NCBI GenBank assembly: GCA_029204225.1
Contig: CM055113.1
Coordinates: 4,988,915-5,052,914, forward strand
Direction of reading: 5' to 3'
Origin: Diphasiastrum complanatum
Lineage: Eukaryota > Streptophyta > Lycopodiopsida > Lycopodiales > Lycopodiaceae
Length of the DNA: 64,000 bases
A program made the translations under genes and the position numbers. Each line of letters starts with the position of its first letter. Positions within the stretch are counted from its first letter, which is position 1. Under the pieces are notes generated by a model. The model searched no databases. It was not told the origin of the DNA and saw only the letters and a program-made list of their open reading frames with translations. Positions 22,240-32,992 of the stretch are shown piece by piece.

Positions 22240-22400
22240 GGGGGGGGGGTTAGGTTAAAAAAAATACAGTAATACATTAAATATTAAAAAATAATATATA
22301 TTGTGGTACCACGGATCAGTATGGATCAGCTGTACCGCACTGGATCCGCGGTATCGGGATCCGCGAATCCTGGTACTGCTGGATCTATGGTTTGTGTGAT
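22240..22400. other. Possible subterminal region of the hAT element
   Basis: Upstream of the transposase, short words such as GGTACC, CGGATC and GGATCCGCG recur in both orientations (22,303-22,390), next to a run of G at 22,240-22,249. Clusters of short motifs like this are common near hAT ends. I found no matching terminal inverted repeat on the other side, so no element boundary is claimed. Confidence 0.3.
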
Positions 22401-23400
22401 CAATATATTTTGTTTGTAGTATGATAGACATCATAAGAGTTTCTATGGTTGTCTATCACATAAATTCACACCTATCAAAATCATGAAACTTAAAAATTCA
22501 TATCAGCATTGATTCCTATAAGAATAGCTAGTAGGCTATTTCACGAACATGGGAACTTTTGTACATTTCATATGTTATATTAAATTTTTATATAAATTTT
22601 GAGAATGACTTTTCATGAAAGTAATGAATCTGAGAAATTTAAATAAAAATTTATAGATTTTACTTGTCATGCTCACCAACATGACAACTTGATCAAATAT
22701 TCTCTCTTCAAATCTTTATTTTAAAATTTGGCTATTATCATATGGAGCCGGCCATCGATTCTAGTTCTTGTATTGGGAACTCTCGCATAGCTTATTGATG
22801 TATTAAGAACTCTCGCTGACTTTTCTGTAAGCTAGTCTCAATGTGAGGAAGCTTTAGTAGAAGGGGCACAGGTTAGTTGCAACAAAAACTTCAAAAAAAG
22901 GGGTCTGCGAGAGTTCTGGGTGGAAACTACACTTTTTGGATCTCGGGAACTCTCGCACGGCTTCTTAGATTGCTTAGGAACTCTTGCAGACTCGTCTATG
23001 AGCTTGTCTCAATGAGAACTAGTTGTAAGGTCTGATTTTTTGTTTTTTTAATGTTTTTTTTTTAATTTTTTGGCTATTTTGGCAAAATGGCTGGGAACTA
23101 ACTCTCATATGAAGTACATTAGATTCTATCGATGTGGCAAAAGGTATTGCCAGGTCGGCGAGAGTTAGTTTGGAGGGATTAGAAAGTTATGGCGCTTGAT
23201 AGGTGTTTTTTGGCCATTTTCTACACATTTTGCAAGCAATATTTGTACTACTTCACGCGCGTTGCCCACACAATTGTTATAATTGTCACATGTATATATA
23301 CATAACGACAACATATAGTAAAACATGATGGGACATATATTTAGAGTCAATTAGCGGAAGCATGATTTCAGAGTTCCTCTGTGAACTCCTTTGTATCAAA
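22401..23400. other. AT-rich spacer with imperfect duplicated motif
   Basis: A stretch with GGAACTCTCGCA and CTAGTCTCAATG-type words occurs at 22,775-22,860 and again at 22,942-23,015. An inverted pair AACTAACTCTC / GAGAGTTAGTT at 23,096-23,172 could form a stem. The words resemble the gag-only element's leader near 10,810. No gene is seen. Confidence 0.45.
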
Positions 23401-23944
23401 ATTATTTGATTCCATAGGATCAGACATTTTAGAGAGAGTGAAAGTAATTCAAGAAGTAGAGATAGTATTCAATATGTAACTAGCATAGTAAGATCACAAC
23501 ACTTAGTGCGTTATTACTGTGGACCATTCTCGGGCACAAAATCGTGATTTGATCGATCTATTTACAACAACTTAATGCAGATTCTATATTTTCTTATGTG
23601 TGTTCCACTATCGAGTTCTTTCTGATAATTTCTCTCTCATACACTGATACTCACTCCACGACTCAATCGAATATCTAATCTCAAAGGAAGCATGGATGTC
23701 ATACATGCCTAATTGTTTCGCTCCCTTCATGGTTGTCATTAAAATGCATCTTGTCGATCTAAGTAATAGTCTGAATCTACTGTTTTCCAAAGATCTTGTT
23801 GTAATTTATATGTTGAGTTTTCTCTTGACTGAATCTCGCATTAGCAAGAGTGGTATCAGAGCTAATAATGTAATTTCCAATACAAACACTCATTCCGCAC
23901 AGAGTGGTATCAACATTCATAGCTTGACAAAGAACCCAACAGAA
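23401..23944 (+). mobile_element. Probable 5' LTR region of a second copia element
   Basis: A copia gag on the plus strand begins at 24,018 and is preceded by PBS motifs. The sequence upstream ends in CCAACAGAA before the last of them, like the CCAACA ends of the other copia LTRs here. The LTR start could not be located. Confidence 0.4.
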
Positions 23945-23956
23945 TGGTATCAAAGC
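23945..23956 (+). promoter_or_regulatory. Copia primer-binding site (third of three PBS-like motifs)
   Basis: TGGTATCAAAGC at 23,945 equals the PBS of the complete copia element. Two similar motifs precede it: TGGTATCAGAGC at 23,851 and TGGTATCAACAT at 23,905. The last one is the best candidate because it is closest to gag and follows a CCAACA end. Confidence 0.55.
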
Positions 23957-24017
23957 CATCGTTCCTAACCTTTATCAGTATTCAAGACTATTTTAGAATT
24001 TCTTAGATCATTCATCA

Positions 24018-24945
24018 TGGAAGCTACATATTCAGAAATCCGCTTGATCAATATGTTCAACGATGATGACACTGGGGATGAAGATGATACTCACTGAGAA
24101 AGAACTATGGGGATACGTCAACAGTTCAATAGCCAAGTCGGCAAAACCTGACATGTTGACCTCTTGAGAAGCTAAGAATGGCAAAGCTCTTGCCATTGTA
24201 TCTCTGAATCTTAAAGATTCACAAATAGCTCATGTAGAAAATTGTTCTAGCTCCAAAGAAGCATGGGACATACTTTGTGGTCTATATGAAACAATAGATG
24301 TATCAACCCGTCTCTTCCTGAGAAAGAAGTTCTTATCGCTCAAGATAAGTGAAGGAATCTTAATCATTGATCATTAGATTGAATTCAGAAAGCTGCTAAA
24401 TCAACTAGCAGTAGTAGGTTCACCAGTATTGGAGACGAAGATGCGAACATGTCTCTTTTGTCCAGTCTTCCTCCCTCTTATGACAACTTAGTATTTCTCT
24501 TGAGAAATGCTCCTGACTTGTCTCTATAAAAATTGATAGCAAGTTTATTGCAGAAAGAAGTAAGAAGAAAAAGCTTATATATGAAGGTAGTCGCACTCTA
24601 TTCGAATAAGCAACAATTCCAGAAGAAGAAATCTTCGAAAGACAAGAAGACAAAAGCTGAGCAAACTGATTCAGACCAGCAATTGTAATAGCACAATCGA
24701 TAGCAACAAAGACCAAAGACGAAACTCTTCTGCAAATATTGCAAGAGAACCAATCACGACGTCAAGGATTGTCGAGTTCTCAAGCACAATGAAGCAAAGA
24801 AGAAGATGCAGCAAGATGGAGGATCTGATTCTACCAGAACCTCTCATGAAGACCCAACACTACTAATGATACAAGATCAATACAATAGATATGCCCTTCT
24901 ATGGTATCTTGATTCTGGTGCTTCTCAGCACATGACTCCATGAAA
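24018..24945 (+). pseudogene. Copia gag to protease start, frame-disrupted
   Basis: Across shifting frames, copia gag blocks are visible: AIVSLNLKDSQIAHV, EAWDILCGLYETIDVSTRLF and LRKKFLSLKI. A zinc knuckle CKYCKRTNHDVKDC (about 24,730) and the protease start WYLDSGASQHMT (about 24,903-24,940) follow. Stop codons interrupt the gag several times. The sequence leaves copia gag-pol at about 24,950, and about 130 bp later an RT of opposite orientation begins. Confidence 0.8.
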
Positions 24946-25079
24946 GTTCCTATTCGAACATCTCACTCTAGCAGATTCAAAGTATATCTATTTCGGTGAC
25001 TCAAGTACATATATACACATGTCTAACTAATTAAAATTTTTTTACTCTATTCTTTACAAATAGGACTAAGGCACTACAT

Positions 25080-25560
25080 GTTGTTAGCAGTCGCCTTCGG
25101 ACAATATCTAGTTCCATAAGTGATTTTGTTCGGACGTGATGAAGGTACAATTGAGTCACCGAATGCTCGAATTGACTATTTGAGTTTATATGCGACTTTG
25201 TCGGTGAAGTCGCACAGTCAATGTCCAACAAATAGTCAGAGGTGTCCGTATCATTCACATACAATGTGATGATGACAAAGAATTGTGTGACGTCTTTGAA
25301 ATAGACATTATAGTCTATAGAGCTAGGTTCAAATCCATGATCAATCAAGAAGGTGTTGATTCGATGAAACCAAGCTTTGGATGATTGTTTTAGATTGTAC
25401 AAAGCTTTATGGAGGTTGCATACCTTGACCATTGAAAATCTAGCCTTTTGGCCGGATTATATAAATGTCCTCCTCGATAACTCCATTGAGGAATGTTGTC
25501 TGTACATCCATCTAGTGTACCTCAAGATTAGTTGCAGCATATGACAAATCAGTCGACATT
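25080..25560 (-). pseudogene. Copia reverse transcriptase fragment (minus)
   Basis: From the right on the minus strand: MDVQTTFLNGVIEEDIYI, VCNLHKALYNLKQSSKAWFH, then a degenerate active site where YVDD reads YVNDTD. These are RT blocks of copia; Asn in place of the catalytic Asp and several stops show that it is inactive. It lies tail-to-tail with the plus-strand gag/protease remnant at 24,018-24,945. Confidence 0.8.
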
Positions 25561-27854
25561 AGGGGATATTAAAATTCAAAATGGGCCCTTTGTCAAGATG
25601 TTTTTTTGTGACTTTGCACGCTTTCAACGCTTATGTGTCCTAATCAATGGTATCTGTGATGAACTGTAACAGTGCTTGACGGACGAAAATTGTTTTTAAC
25701 TTTCCCGGCCAAATTTTTGTGATTTTCAAATATCTTGCCGGGCCGAACAAACGATTGTGATTGGACCACAGTTACTGCCCTAATACTCTTTTGTTGCCCG
25801 TCTTTGTACACTCGAGGTTGATTTGATGTCAATAGTCGTAAACTGTAGCTAACTAATCCTTGTAATTTAGGAACTTCTTGTCATTCTTAGGTATACCTCG
25901 CATTCTCTTTGTCCTCTCTGTTATTTTGGATTGTCATTCTTTGGTTTACCTCTCATTCTCTTCACTCTCTCCGTTCTTGTATCCATCAAATTTCATTGAA
26001 TGGCAAAACTTCAATATACTTCATTAGCAGCTTGACCTCGAATGGAAAAGATGTAGCGTTACTTGAACTGACAACTGAAGAAAAACGATGGCGCCTGTTG
26101 CCGGAAACCAATTGGAGCTTTGACTTCGGAATACCTAATTACGGCTTCTGCTTTGAACCCCGACTAGATTGCCTTCCATAATTCTTAGCGTGTACAAACG
26201 ATAGAGTGTTTCAAAATCACTTAAGGAGAGATGAACTGGCTAGAGTTTGTTGTTAGTAGGTAGTAGGTATATATGCTTTTGTTTGTGTGTGTGTGAGAGA
26301 GAAAATGAGAGAAAGAGTGTGCCTATGTGTGGATCATCAAAACACTTGAAGGAGTGGTTTTTCCCAAATGATGGACATCATAATGTCACGGACTAGTAAC
26401 TTTGGTCCTTTTCGAGTTCACATGTAGACTAGCTCAATGCACCATTACTCTTGAAAAATCATTTTTTTAACATACTAAAAAAACTTACTACTTATGAAAT
26501 TTGTAGGTTTCTTTCAAAACTGGACCTAAAAAAACCTATTGGTCTTAGTTTAAACACTTAAATAACCTAACGTTTTTAGACTTTTTACTTATGAAAAATA
26601 TAACCTTAAATTTCAAAAGTTGCCATGTGGTCTTAATTTCAGCCCGATACATAATAATTGAATTACCATAACATTTTATCTTTAAAAAGAGTAATTTTTA
26701 AAATTATATTAGAACATAATCATTACAATTTTTCTCTTTAAGCAAGATATTACGAAATGATAATAATAATAATAATAAACTGAAGCATTACCTCGCAAAT
26801 CAATTGTTGAAGTGTACTATGTGCCCTTGAACGCTTCCTAGCATTCAACTGGAATACTTCAGCTTACGAGCACTTATCATGTTGTTGACGTATGTTTCCC
26901 AATGTTCAAAATGAATATATGTGCTTCTGAACACTTCCTACCTTTCACTCTTCAGTTGTCAAATTGGGCTAAAAAAACAATTCACATTACTTCTTACTAT
27001 ATTTGTAAAACTTTTGATTCACCATCAAATTACGAGTTTAGGTTAAATATGACAAAGGTAAAAATTGATTCTCTAAAATTACCCTTAATGACCACTCAAA
27101 GACATCCAAACTTCTTTGTGTAAGAGACATGTGCTTTGATGAGTCACATCTCATAGGTCACATCCACTTTTATCTATCTCAATCAAAATGCAATCAAAAT
27201 CAACTCTAAAAAAATACACAACAAAAGAGTGTAATAAAATATGATAACCATCAAAAAATCATTACGAAATACTTATATAGAACGACGACTATTATGAATG
27301 TAATAAATATCAATCAAAACCCAATAAAAAAGACACAACAACATGCAAATAAACAAAAATCATTATTATCTTTTTAGAAAAAAAAATTGAGCACAACATT
27401 TCAAATCATGCATGATAAGCACATATGGAGCAAATGCTATATGATTTTTGGCAATTGAACAATATCTCGTTAAGCACATGCAAGAAGACAACATACTAAA
27501 GAAAATAAAAAAATAAAAAACCCTTAAGCACATCAATATTTAACATCCAAAACCCATAAGGGTTTTGTTCCACATCAGTAACGCATCATTGGCCAACAAT
27601 AATCTACAATAAGTTTATTGATGAAGTACACGTGAATATATATTTAAACCAGAACAAAATATGAACAAAACCTTCATCATCAATGGTAATGCCATGATAG
27701 GTCAATGGACAAATTGGCAGTGAATTATTGATCACAAGACTTTGCTTACGGATACCCCTCTTCTAAAGATCATTTTCCATCAACAACGACCCATGTAGTA
27801 GGCACTCTGCTAATGGGATTCCAGAAGTTGTAATATCGTACGGGAAAACCAAGA
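25561..27854. other. AT-rich spacer, no recognisable gene
   Basis: A frame of 90 codons at 25,909-26,181 (plus) starts with a hydrophobic stretch but matches nothing I know and has no supporting context. A short (ATA)n run is at 26,758-26,778. From 26,400 to 27,850 the sequence is very AT-rich with stops in all frames. Confidence 0.5.
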
Positions 27855-27939
27855 ATGTTGATGAATAGAAAGCCCTTGAGCAGCCCACAAGAAAAAACAA
27901 GCGGTGGGGTTCAGCGTGGAACCAATGCGGAAGCTTCTA

Positions 27940-28878
27940 TAACTGCAACTGGAAATTTTCAGATGCCCCTCATGAATGGGGAAGTGAAAGATATTGGCCG
28001 GAGCATTGCTTGTACCTGGCTTAAGAAAGAATTTTCTTTCAGTTGCCCGAGTTGCAGATGAAGGTCTAAATTCTGTTTTTGATTCAGACCAGGTTGCATT
28101 CTATAAGAAAGGAGCCCATGTAGTGGGAGAGATGGCAGCAAAAGGAAGAAGACTTGGGAACCTCTACGAGTTTGAAGTTCCAAATATTTCACAAGCACTT
28201 GTTGCTGATGAAAATCAGATTTCTTTGTGGATGAACGCTTGGGCCATGCAAGCATAAAGACCATGGATCTTATGCAGAAAAGGTAGCTAGTAAAGGGGCT
28301 ACCGCCACTTTACTTGAAAGCTGATTTGAAGGCATGTGAAGCATGCAGAAAAGGGAAGCATGCAAGAAGATCCTACACTCCAGGAGGGACGTGAGCTAGC
28401 ACGCTTCTAGAGATTCATTCAGATCTCTGTGGGACAATGGAAGTGGCTGAAAAAACAAAAGCTCGCTACTTTATTTCATTTATTGATAACAGAAGCAGGC
28501 GAGCAAGCATCTTCTTCTCACAAAATAAGAATCAAGCTTTTTAAAGCTTTTCAAAGTTTCAAAGCACAGGCCGGATGCAGAATCAAAACACTTCAGACTA
28601 ATGGGGGAGGTGAATATGTCAACAAAGAGTTTGAGAACTTTTGTGACAAGGAAGGCATAATCAGATAATTCACCACAAGGTACACACCTCAGCAAAATGG
28701 CATAGCTGAGAAAAAAATCGGACTCTGTGTGAGGCAGCGAGAAGCTTGCTCATTGGAGCACATTTGAGCAAGTACTTCTGGGAGGAAGCCATTGCTACAG
28801 TTGTATATTTACCAAATAGGTTGCCCACTGTAGCAGTTCTGGATTCTACACCTTATGAAGTCTGGATTGGGAGGAAGT
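27940..28878 (+). pseudogene. Copia GAG-pre-integrase and integrase, broken
   Basis: The translated pieces are LLVPGLRKNFLSVARVADEG (GAG-pre-integrase), the zinc-binding HERLGHAS-like region and CEACRKGKHARRS, then the integrase core with IHSDLCGTMEVAEKTKARYF and TPQQNGIAE. The core ends with FWEEAIATVVYLPNRLPT and TPYEVWIGRK. Stops and frame changes occur throughout. At 28,875 the expected downstream sequence is replaced by an unrelated frame encoding a membrane/coiled-coil protein. Confidence 0.85.
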
Positions 28879-29220
28879 ATGTCCTCCTGCGATGATATTT
28901 TATCTGATTCGTCTGTGCTTGCATGTTTCAGCTTATTACTAGGAGTTGTCATCATTCGCCTGCATTCCTACTTGCAACAGATTGAATCGCTCCAACTGCA
29001 ACTCCAGATCTCACGAAAGCAAGCCGAAACGGCTCAAACAGAGTATCTGCGGGCGATGAGCGAGCATAGCTCAGCTAAACAAAAAGCTAAACAAAAAGTT
29101 AGAGATGAGGAAGCTGCTCTAGCTGAGGTGAGATCTTTAACAGAGGTGATCTTAGATTTGAGACTAAAGTTGGAGCGTTTAGAACTTGACTCATACCAAA
29201 AAGGACAGACAGATATCTAA
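28855..29220 (+). CDS. Unrecognised membrane/coiled-coil protein fragment fused to copia sequence
   Basis: A 121-codon frame whose first eight codons still read the copia pol DNA, then changes to MSSCDDILSDSS. A hydrophobic segment (VLACFSLLLGVVIIRL, about residues 22-37) is followed by a long heptad-rich, charged helix (Gln/Glu/Lys/Leu, about residues 41-115). The layout is a single-pass membrane anchor plus coiled coil, as in several tethering proteins, but I cannot assign a family. The last third is duplicated in inverted form at about 14,470-14,566, with a stop. It is probably a captured host-gene exon; whether it is transcribed is unknown. Confidence 0.45.
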   Translation: MKSGLGGSMSSCDDILSDSSVLACFSLLLGVVIIRLHSYLQQIESLQLQLQISRKQAETAQTEYLRAMSEHSSAKQKAKQKVRDEEAALAEVRSLTEVILDLRLKLERLELDSYQKGQTDI

Positions 29221-29893
29221 CTCTATTGCTATTGTATCCGTCTTCCTAGAGATCATAATCCTCCAAAAACAGCTGATCGTGTGCGTCTCACCCACAACAA
29301 CCTTTGCATGCAGCGACAGTGAAGACCTTGAAAATGGCAAGAAACAAAAAATGTGACGGCGAAATAGAGAATACCCTGAAATGGCAAGAAACATGATGCT
29401 AAAAGAGGGAACTCGGACTGGAAGGGCACATCAAAGGAAGGCCACAACAGGCCACATCAAAGGAAAACCCAAGTGTCAACCTCTACGTAATCAAGCACCC
29501 TCAACCAGAATATATATAAATATCTAAAATAAAAAAAAAGATAAAGGAATAGCTAATTTTTTTTTTAAAATAGTCAATTTACTTATAATTGCCACATGTC
29601 CTAGTGAGAAAAATTTAAAATACAAACTGAAAATATTTATTTATGTCTTTAAAATAGAAACCACAACACAAGCAGGTCAATCTTTAACATGAATGCTAGT
29701 CCTCCTTTCAAAGCAAGGCAGGGCCAAAAACCACCACAGGAATCCATCTACATGTAGGAATGCACTAGAGAATCCATGCGCACATCACCACAGGAATGCA
29801 TAAGAGCATCCACGCGCCTATCACGGACAGAGCCACCGATAGGGCAAAGGAGGATCCATCTAAAAGAAAAGGTATATTTGTTGGTTCAGTGAG

Positions 29894-30330
29894 GTGAGCA
29901 AGTCTTACAAAGTTTTTATTCCTTCAACTAAGAAAGTGGTCATTGGGAGAGATGTCATTTTTGATGAGGAAAACTTTCCAAAAGTGCCTTCAAGTGGTGT
30001 TTGGATCTTGGATCTAACATTCTTGATGTTGATGAGATTGATGATACTTTGGATGTTGATGTTGAAGATCCTACTTCAAATTAAGAGCTAAGGAGTACAT
30101 CAAGGCAAAAACAACAACCTTTGAGACTCACTTATGATGAAAAAGGTAAGAAAGTTGTTGGTGGTACAAACTATGCTTTCCTAACCTCTTTTGATGAACC
30201 TACATGTGTAGATGAAGCATCCAATGTGACACTATTCTATATATCAATTATGAAAGGTACTATAAAACCATAGAAATGAGGTTTATAACTTAGGATGGAG
30301 ATAATTCTTAACAAAGTAGTGTGGTTAAAT
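29894..30330 (+). pseudogene. Copia pol fragment (integrase C-terminus), right-arm copy 1
   Basis: Same translation as the minus-strand copy at 13,575-13,772, starting SKSYKVFIPSTKKVVIGRDV, then a stop and an LRLTYDEKGKKVVGG piece. It has no RT downstream. The polypurine tract and LTR start that follow in the second unit are missing here through a small deletion near 30,350. Confidence 0.75.
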
Positions 30331-30539
30331 CTATGCTAAAACTAGTTGGAGAGGTTTGTACTATTTTTGACAAGCAGATAAGTAGATGATGTCAATTCTA
30401 AACCCATTCTAATTGGCTACTTTTCATACATTGCATCTAGACTAGAATTTCTAGGTCATTGGGTAAGATACCAAGAAATTACCATTCAAGGCAAGTTTAG
30501 GGCGAGTGGCCAAATGTCATTTGAGCAGCTATAAAGAGC

Positions 30540-30860
30540 AGTAGCAGTGTGGAGAACATATCGTTGTATTTTCTTTTGGTGTGGAGAATTCATCTCTTAT
30601 GATTCGAAAGTGATTTTTCCGGTACCCCAGTTATGAATTACTTGCACAACTTGTAACCATGGGCGTCCTAGTAAGGCTCGGTAGACATTTGGTGCTTCGG
30701 GTAAGTCCATTACTACAAAAGCAATGACAAATTGTATTCCGGTAAACTTGACAGGGATGTCTTCAACCATTCCACGTGCAACTTAATGGCAAAAGTCGCA
30801 GGCTTTATCCTTGTAAGGCCCCACTTTGCACATAGCTAGAAAATTGCTTATGCTATATTG
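30540..30860 (-). pseudogene. Ty3/gypsy-type protease fragment, right-arm copy 1
   Basis: Minus-strand counterpart of 12,707-12,979, with the FVVMDLPEAPNVYR and LLGRPWLQ blocks recognisable. It joins a (CT)n array at 30,871. Confidence 0.65.
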
Positions 30861-30868
30861 GTAGGGTC

Positions 30869-30870
<2 letters not shown>

Positions 30871-30935
<65 letters not shown>

Positions 30936-31083
30936 GGTTGGGTGTTAATAGCTTTGGGAAGGTGCTCAGGCCTCCAAAGCCTCTCTCAACCTAGGCATTT
31001 TCTCTCTCTTCTCTCTCTTTGTGTGTTATGCAGGTGAAGGTGAGGTTGCGCTCCCAGCGACGAACCCCATAGTACAACCGACA
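30871..31083 (+). mobile_element. Chimeric LTR fragment with CT array, right-arm copy 1
   Basis: A (CT)n array (30,871-30,934) is followed by the terminal part of the gag-only element's LTR, ending ...CCGACA at 31,083. The full LTR at 7,741-8,424 has unrelated sequence on the far side of its array. Confidence 0.7.
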
Positions 31084-31089
31084 CTACAA

Positions 31090-31106
31090 TGGCGCTGTCG
31101 CCGGGG
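31090..31106 (+). promoter_or_regulatory. Primer-binding site, tRNA-Asp type
   Basis: TGGCGCTGTCGCCGGGG, two mismatches to the tRNA-Asp complement, six bases after the LTR end. Confidence 0.7.
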
Positions 31107-31737
31107 AGCCCCAACACTTGCCTTAGTCGGCATACACATCACTTTTCTTCTCCTTCTCTCACTCCTCTCTTCTTTTCCCTACATTTTTCATCACAAAAAT
31201 TGAATTTTTTAGCTTGTTAGTGGTAGTTAGTGTGGATTAGAGTGAGTGGTGGATTGTGCTAGAACTGTAGATTAGAACAACCCTTGCTGGAAAACAAAAA
31301 AACAAACAAACAAAAAAATCAGAAAAACCTGAAAAATCGTTTTTTGGGGGAAAAATAGGCAGGAAAAACATATTAGAGGCAATAACCTTTTGCTGCTCTA
31401 CAACTAACCTTTGCTGCACTAAGAGTACCTTCTAGACACTGTTCAGAACCTATGTAAAAGTCGGCAAAGGTTAATTCCCAACCATTTTTGAAGAAACCGC
31501 AAAAAATAGCAAAAAAATCCATAAAATTTATTAGAGAAGGCAACTATCAGCTCGGCAAATGTTCTCTCTTTAGGATTTGAGAGAAAACTGCCAAAAATAG
31601 CAAAAAAACCCATAAAATTTGTATTTTCTCTCCATCCCCTTCGAAATAACCTTCTCCCACATGGATTTAGCTTAATCTATATTAGAGGAGCCTACTATCA
31701 GCTCGGCAAACGTTCTCTCTCTAGGGTCTGAGAGAAG

Positions 31738-32110
31738 CTTTCCAAAAGCACCTTCAAGTGGTGTTTGGATCTTGGATCTTGATGAAGATGAGATTGATGT
31801 TACTTTAGATGTTGATGTTGAAGATCCTACTTCAAATTAAGAGCTAAGAACTACATCAAGGCAAAAACAACAACCTTTGAGACTCACTTATGATGAAAAA
31901 GGTAAGAAAGTTGTTGGTGGTACAAACTATGCTTTCCTAACCTCTTTTGATGAACCTACATGTGTAGATGAAGCATCCAATGTGACACTATTCTATATAT
32001 CAATTATGAAAGATATTATAAAACCATAGAAAGGAGATTTATACTTAGGATGGAGATCATTCTTAACAAAATAGTGGCTAAATCTAAGCTAGAACTAGTT
32101 TGAGAGGGAG
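31738..32110 (+). pseudogene. Copia pol fragment, right-arm copy 2, joined to polypurine tract
   Basis: Begins abruptly inside the integrase C-terminal motif (TTTCCAAAAGCACC for FPKAP) next to leader sequence of the gag-only element, which marks the tandem-duplication joint. It continues through the LRLTYDEKGKK piece to GAGAGGGAGTG, a polypurine tract. Confidence 0.7.
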
Positions 32111-32470
32111 TGTGAAAAATTTAGTTGTTTGATCTCGGCAATTTTGAGGCCAAATTTAGATCTAATATTAGAGATATATTTTTTTATGTCAATAAAAGCC
32201 TAAATAGTGTTTGTACTATTTTTGACAAGCAGATAAGTTGATGATGTCAATTTTGGACCCATTCTAATTGGCTAATTTTCATACATTGCATGTAGACTAG
32301 AATTTCTAGGTCATTTGGTGAGATACCAAGAAATTACCATTTAGGGCAAGTTTAGGGAGAGTGGCCAAATGTCATTTGAGCAGCTATAAAGACCAGTAGC
32401 AGCATGGAGAACGTATCAATGTATTTTCTTTTGGTGTGGAGAATTCATCTCTTATGATTCAAAAGTGATT
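32111..32470 (+). mobile_element. Copia-like LTR fragment, right-arm copy 2
   Basis: Starts TGAAAAATTTAG directly after the polypurine tract and runs to about 32,470, where the protease fragment (minus) begins. It is the best preserved of the three copies of this LTR piece. Confidence 0.5.
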
Positions 32471-32774
32471 TTTCCATACCCCAGTTATGAATTACTTGCG
32501 CAACTTGTAACCCTGGGCATCCTAGTAAGACTCGGTAGACATTTGGTGCTTTGGGTAAGTCCATTACTACAAAAGTAATGACAAATTGTATTCCGACAAC
32601 CTTGACAGAGATGTCTTCAACCATTCCACGTGCAACTTAATGGCAAAAGTCGCAGGCTTTATCCTTGTAAGGCCCCACTTTGCACATAGCTTTGTTGAAA
32701 TCAGGTTAACTCCCGAACCTCCATCTATCACGGCTGTTTCTTTAGAAAATTGCTTATGCTATATCGGTAGGGTC

Positions 32775-32775
<1 letters not shown>
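32471..32775 (-). pseudogene. Ty3/gypsy-type aspartic protease fragment, right-arm copy 2
   Basis: Longest of the three copies. On the minus strand it includes ETAVIDGGSGVNLISTKLCA (about 32,752-32,693), with the DGGSG form of the retropepsin active site found in some plant Ty3/gypsy elements. WGLTRIKPATFA and the degenerate C-terminal half follow. It is broken by frameshifts. Confidence 0.75.
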
Positions 32776-32821
<46 letters not shown>

Positions 32822-32969
32822 GGTTGGGAGTGAATAGCTTTGGGAAGGTGCTCGAACCTCCAAAGCCTCTCTCAACCTAGGCATTTTCTCTCTCTTCTCT
32901 CTCTTTGTGTGTTATGCAGGTGAAGGCGAGGTTGCGCTCCCAGCGACGAACCCCATACTACAACCGACA
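32776..32969 (+). mobile_element. Chimeric LTR fragment with CT array, right-arm copy 2
   Basis: A (CT)n array (32,776-32,820) then the LTR end, finishing CCGACA at 32,969. Same structure as at 30,871-31,083. Confidence 0.7.
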
Positions 32970-32975
32970 CTATAG

Positions 32976-32992
32976 TGGCGCCGTCACCGGGG
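32976..32992 (+). promoter_or_regulatory. Primer-binding site, tRNA-Asp type
   Basis: TGGCGCCGTCACCGGGG, two mismatches to the complement of the plant tRNA-Asp 3' end. Confidence 0.75.

Noticed and set aside
22017-22277. N-terminal extension of 87 codons before the hAT BED finger
   Set aside because: Cys/Pro/Ser/Leu-rich low-complexity sequence; the internal Met directly before the conserved region is a far better start.
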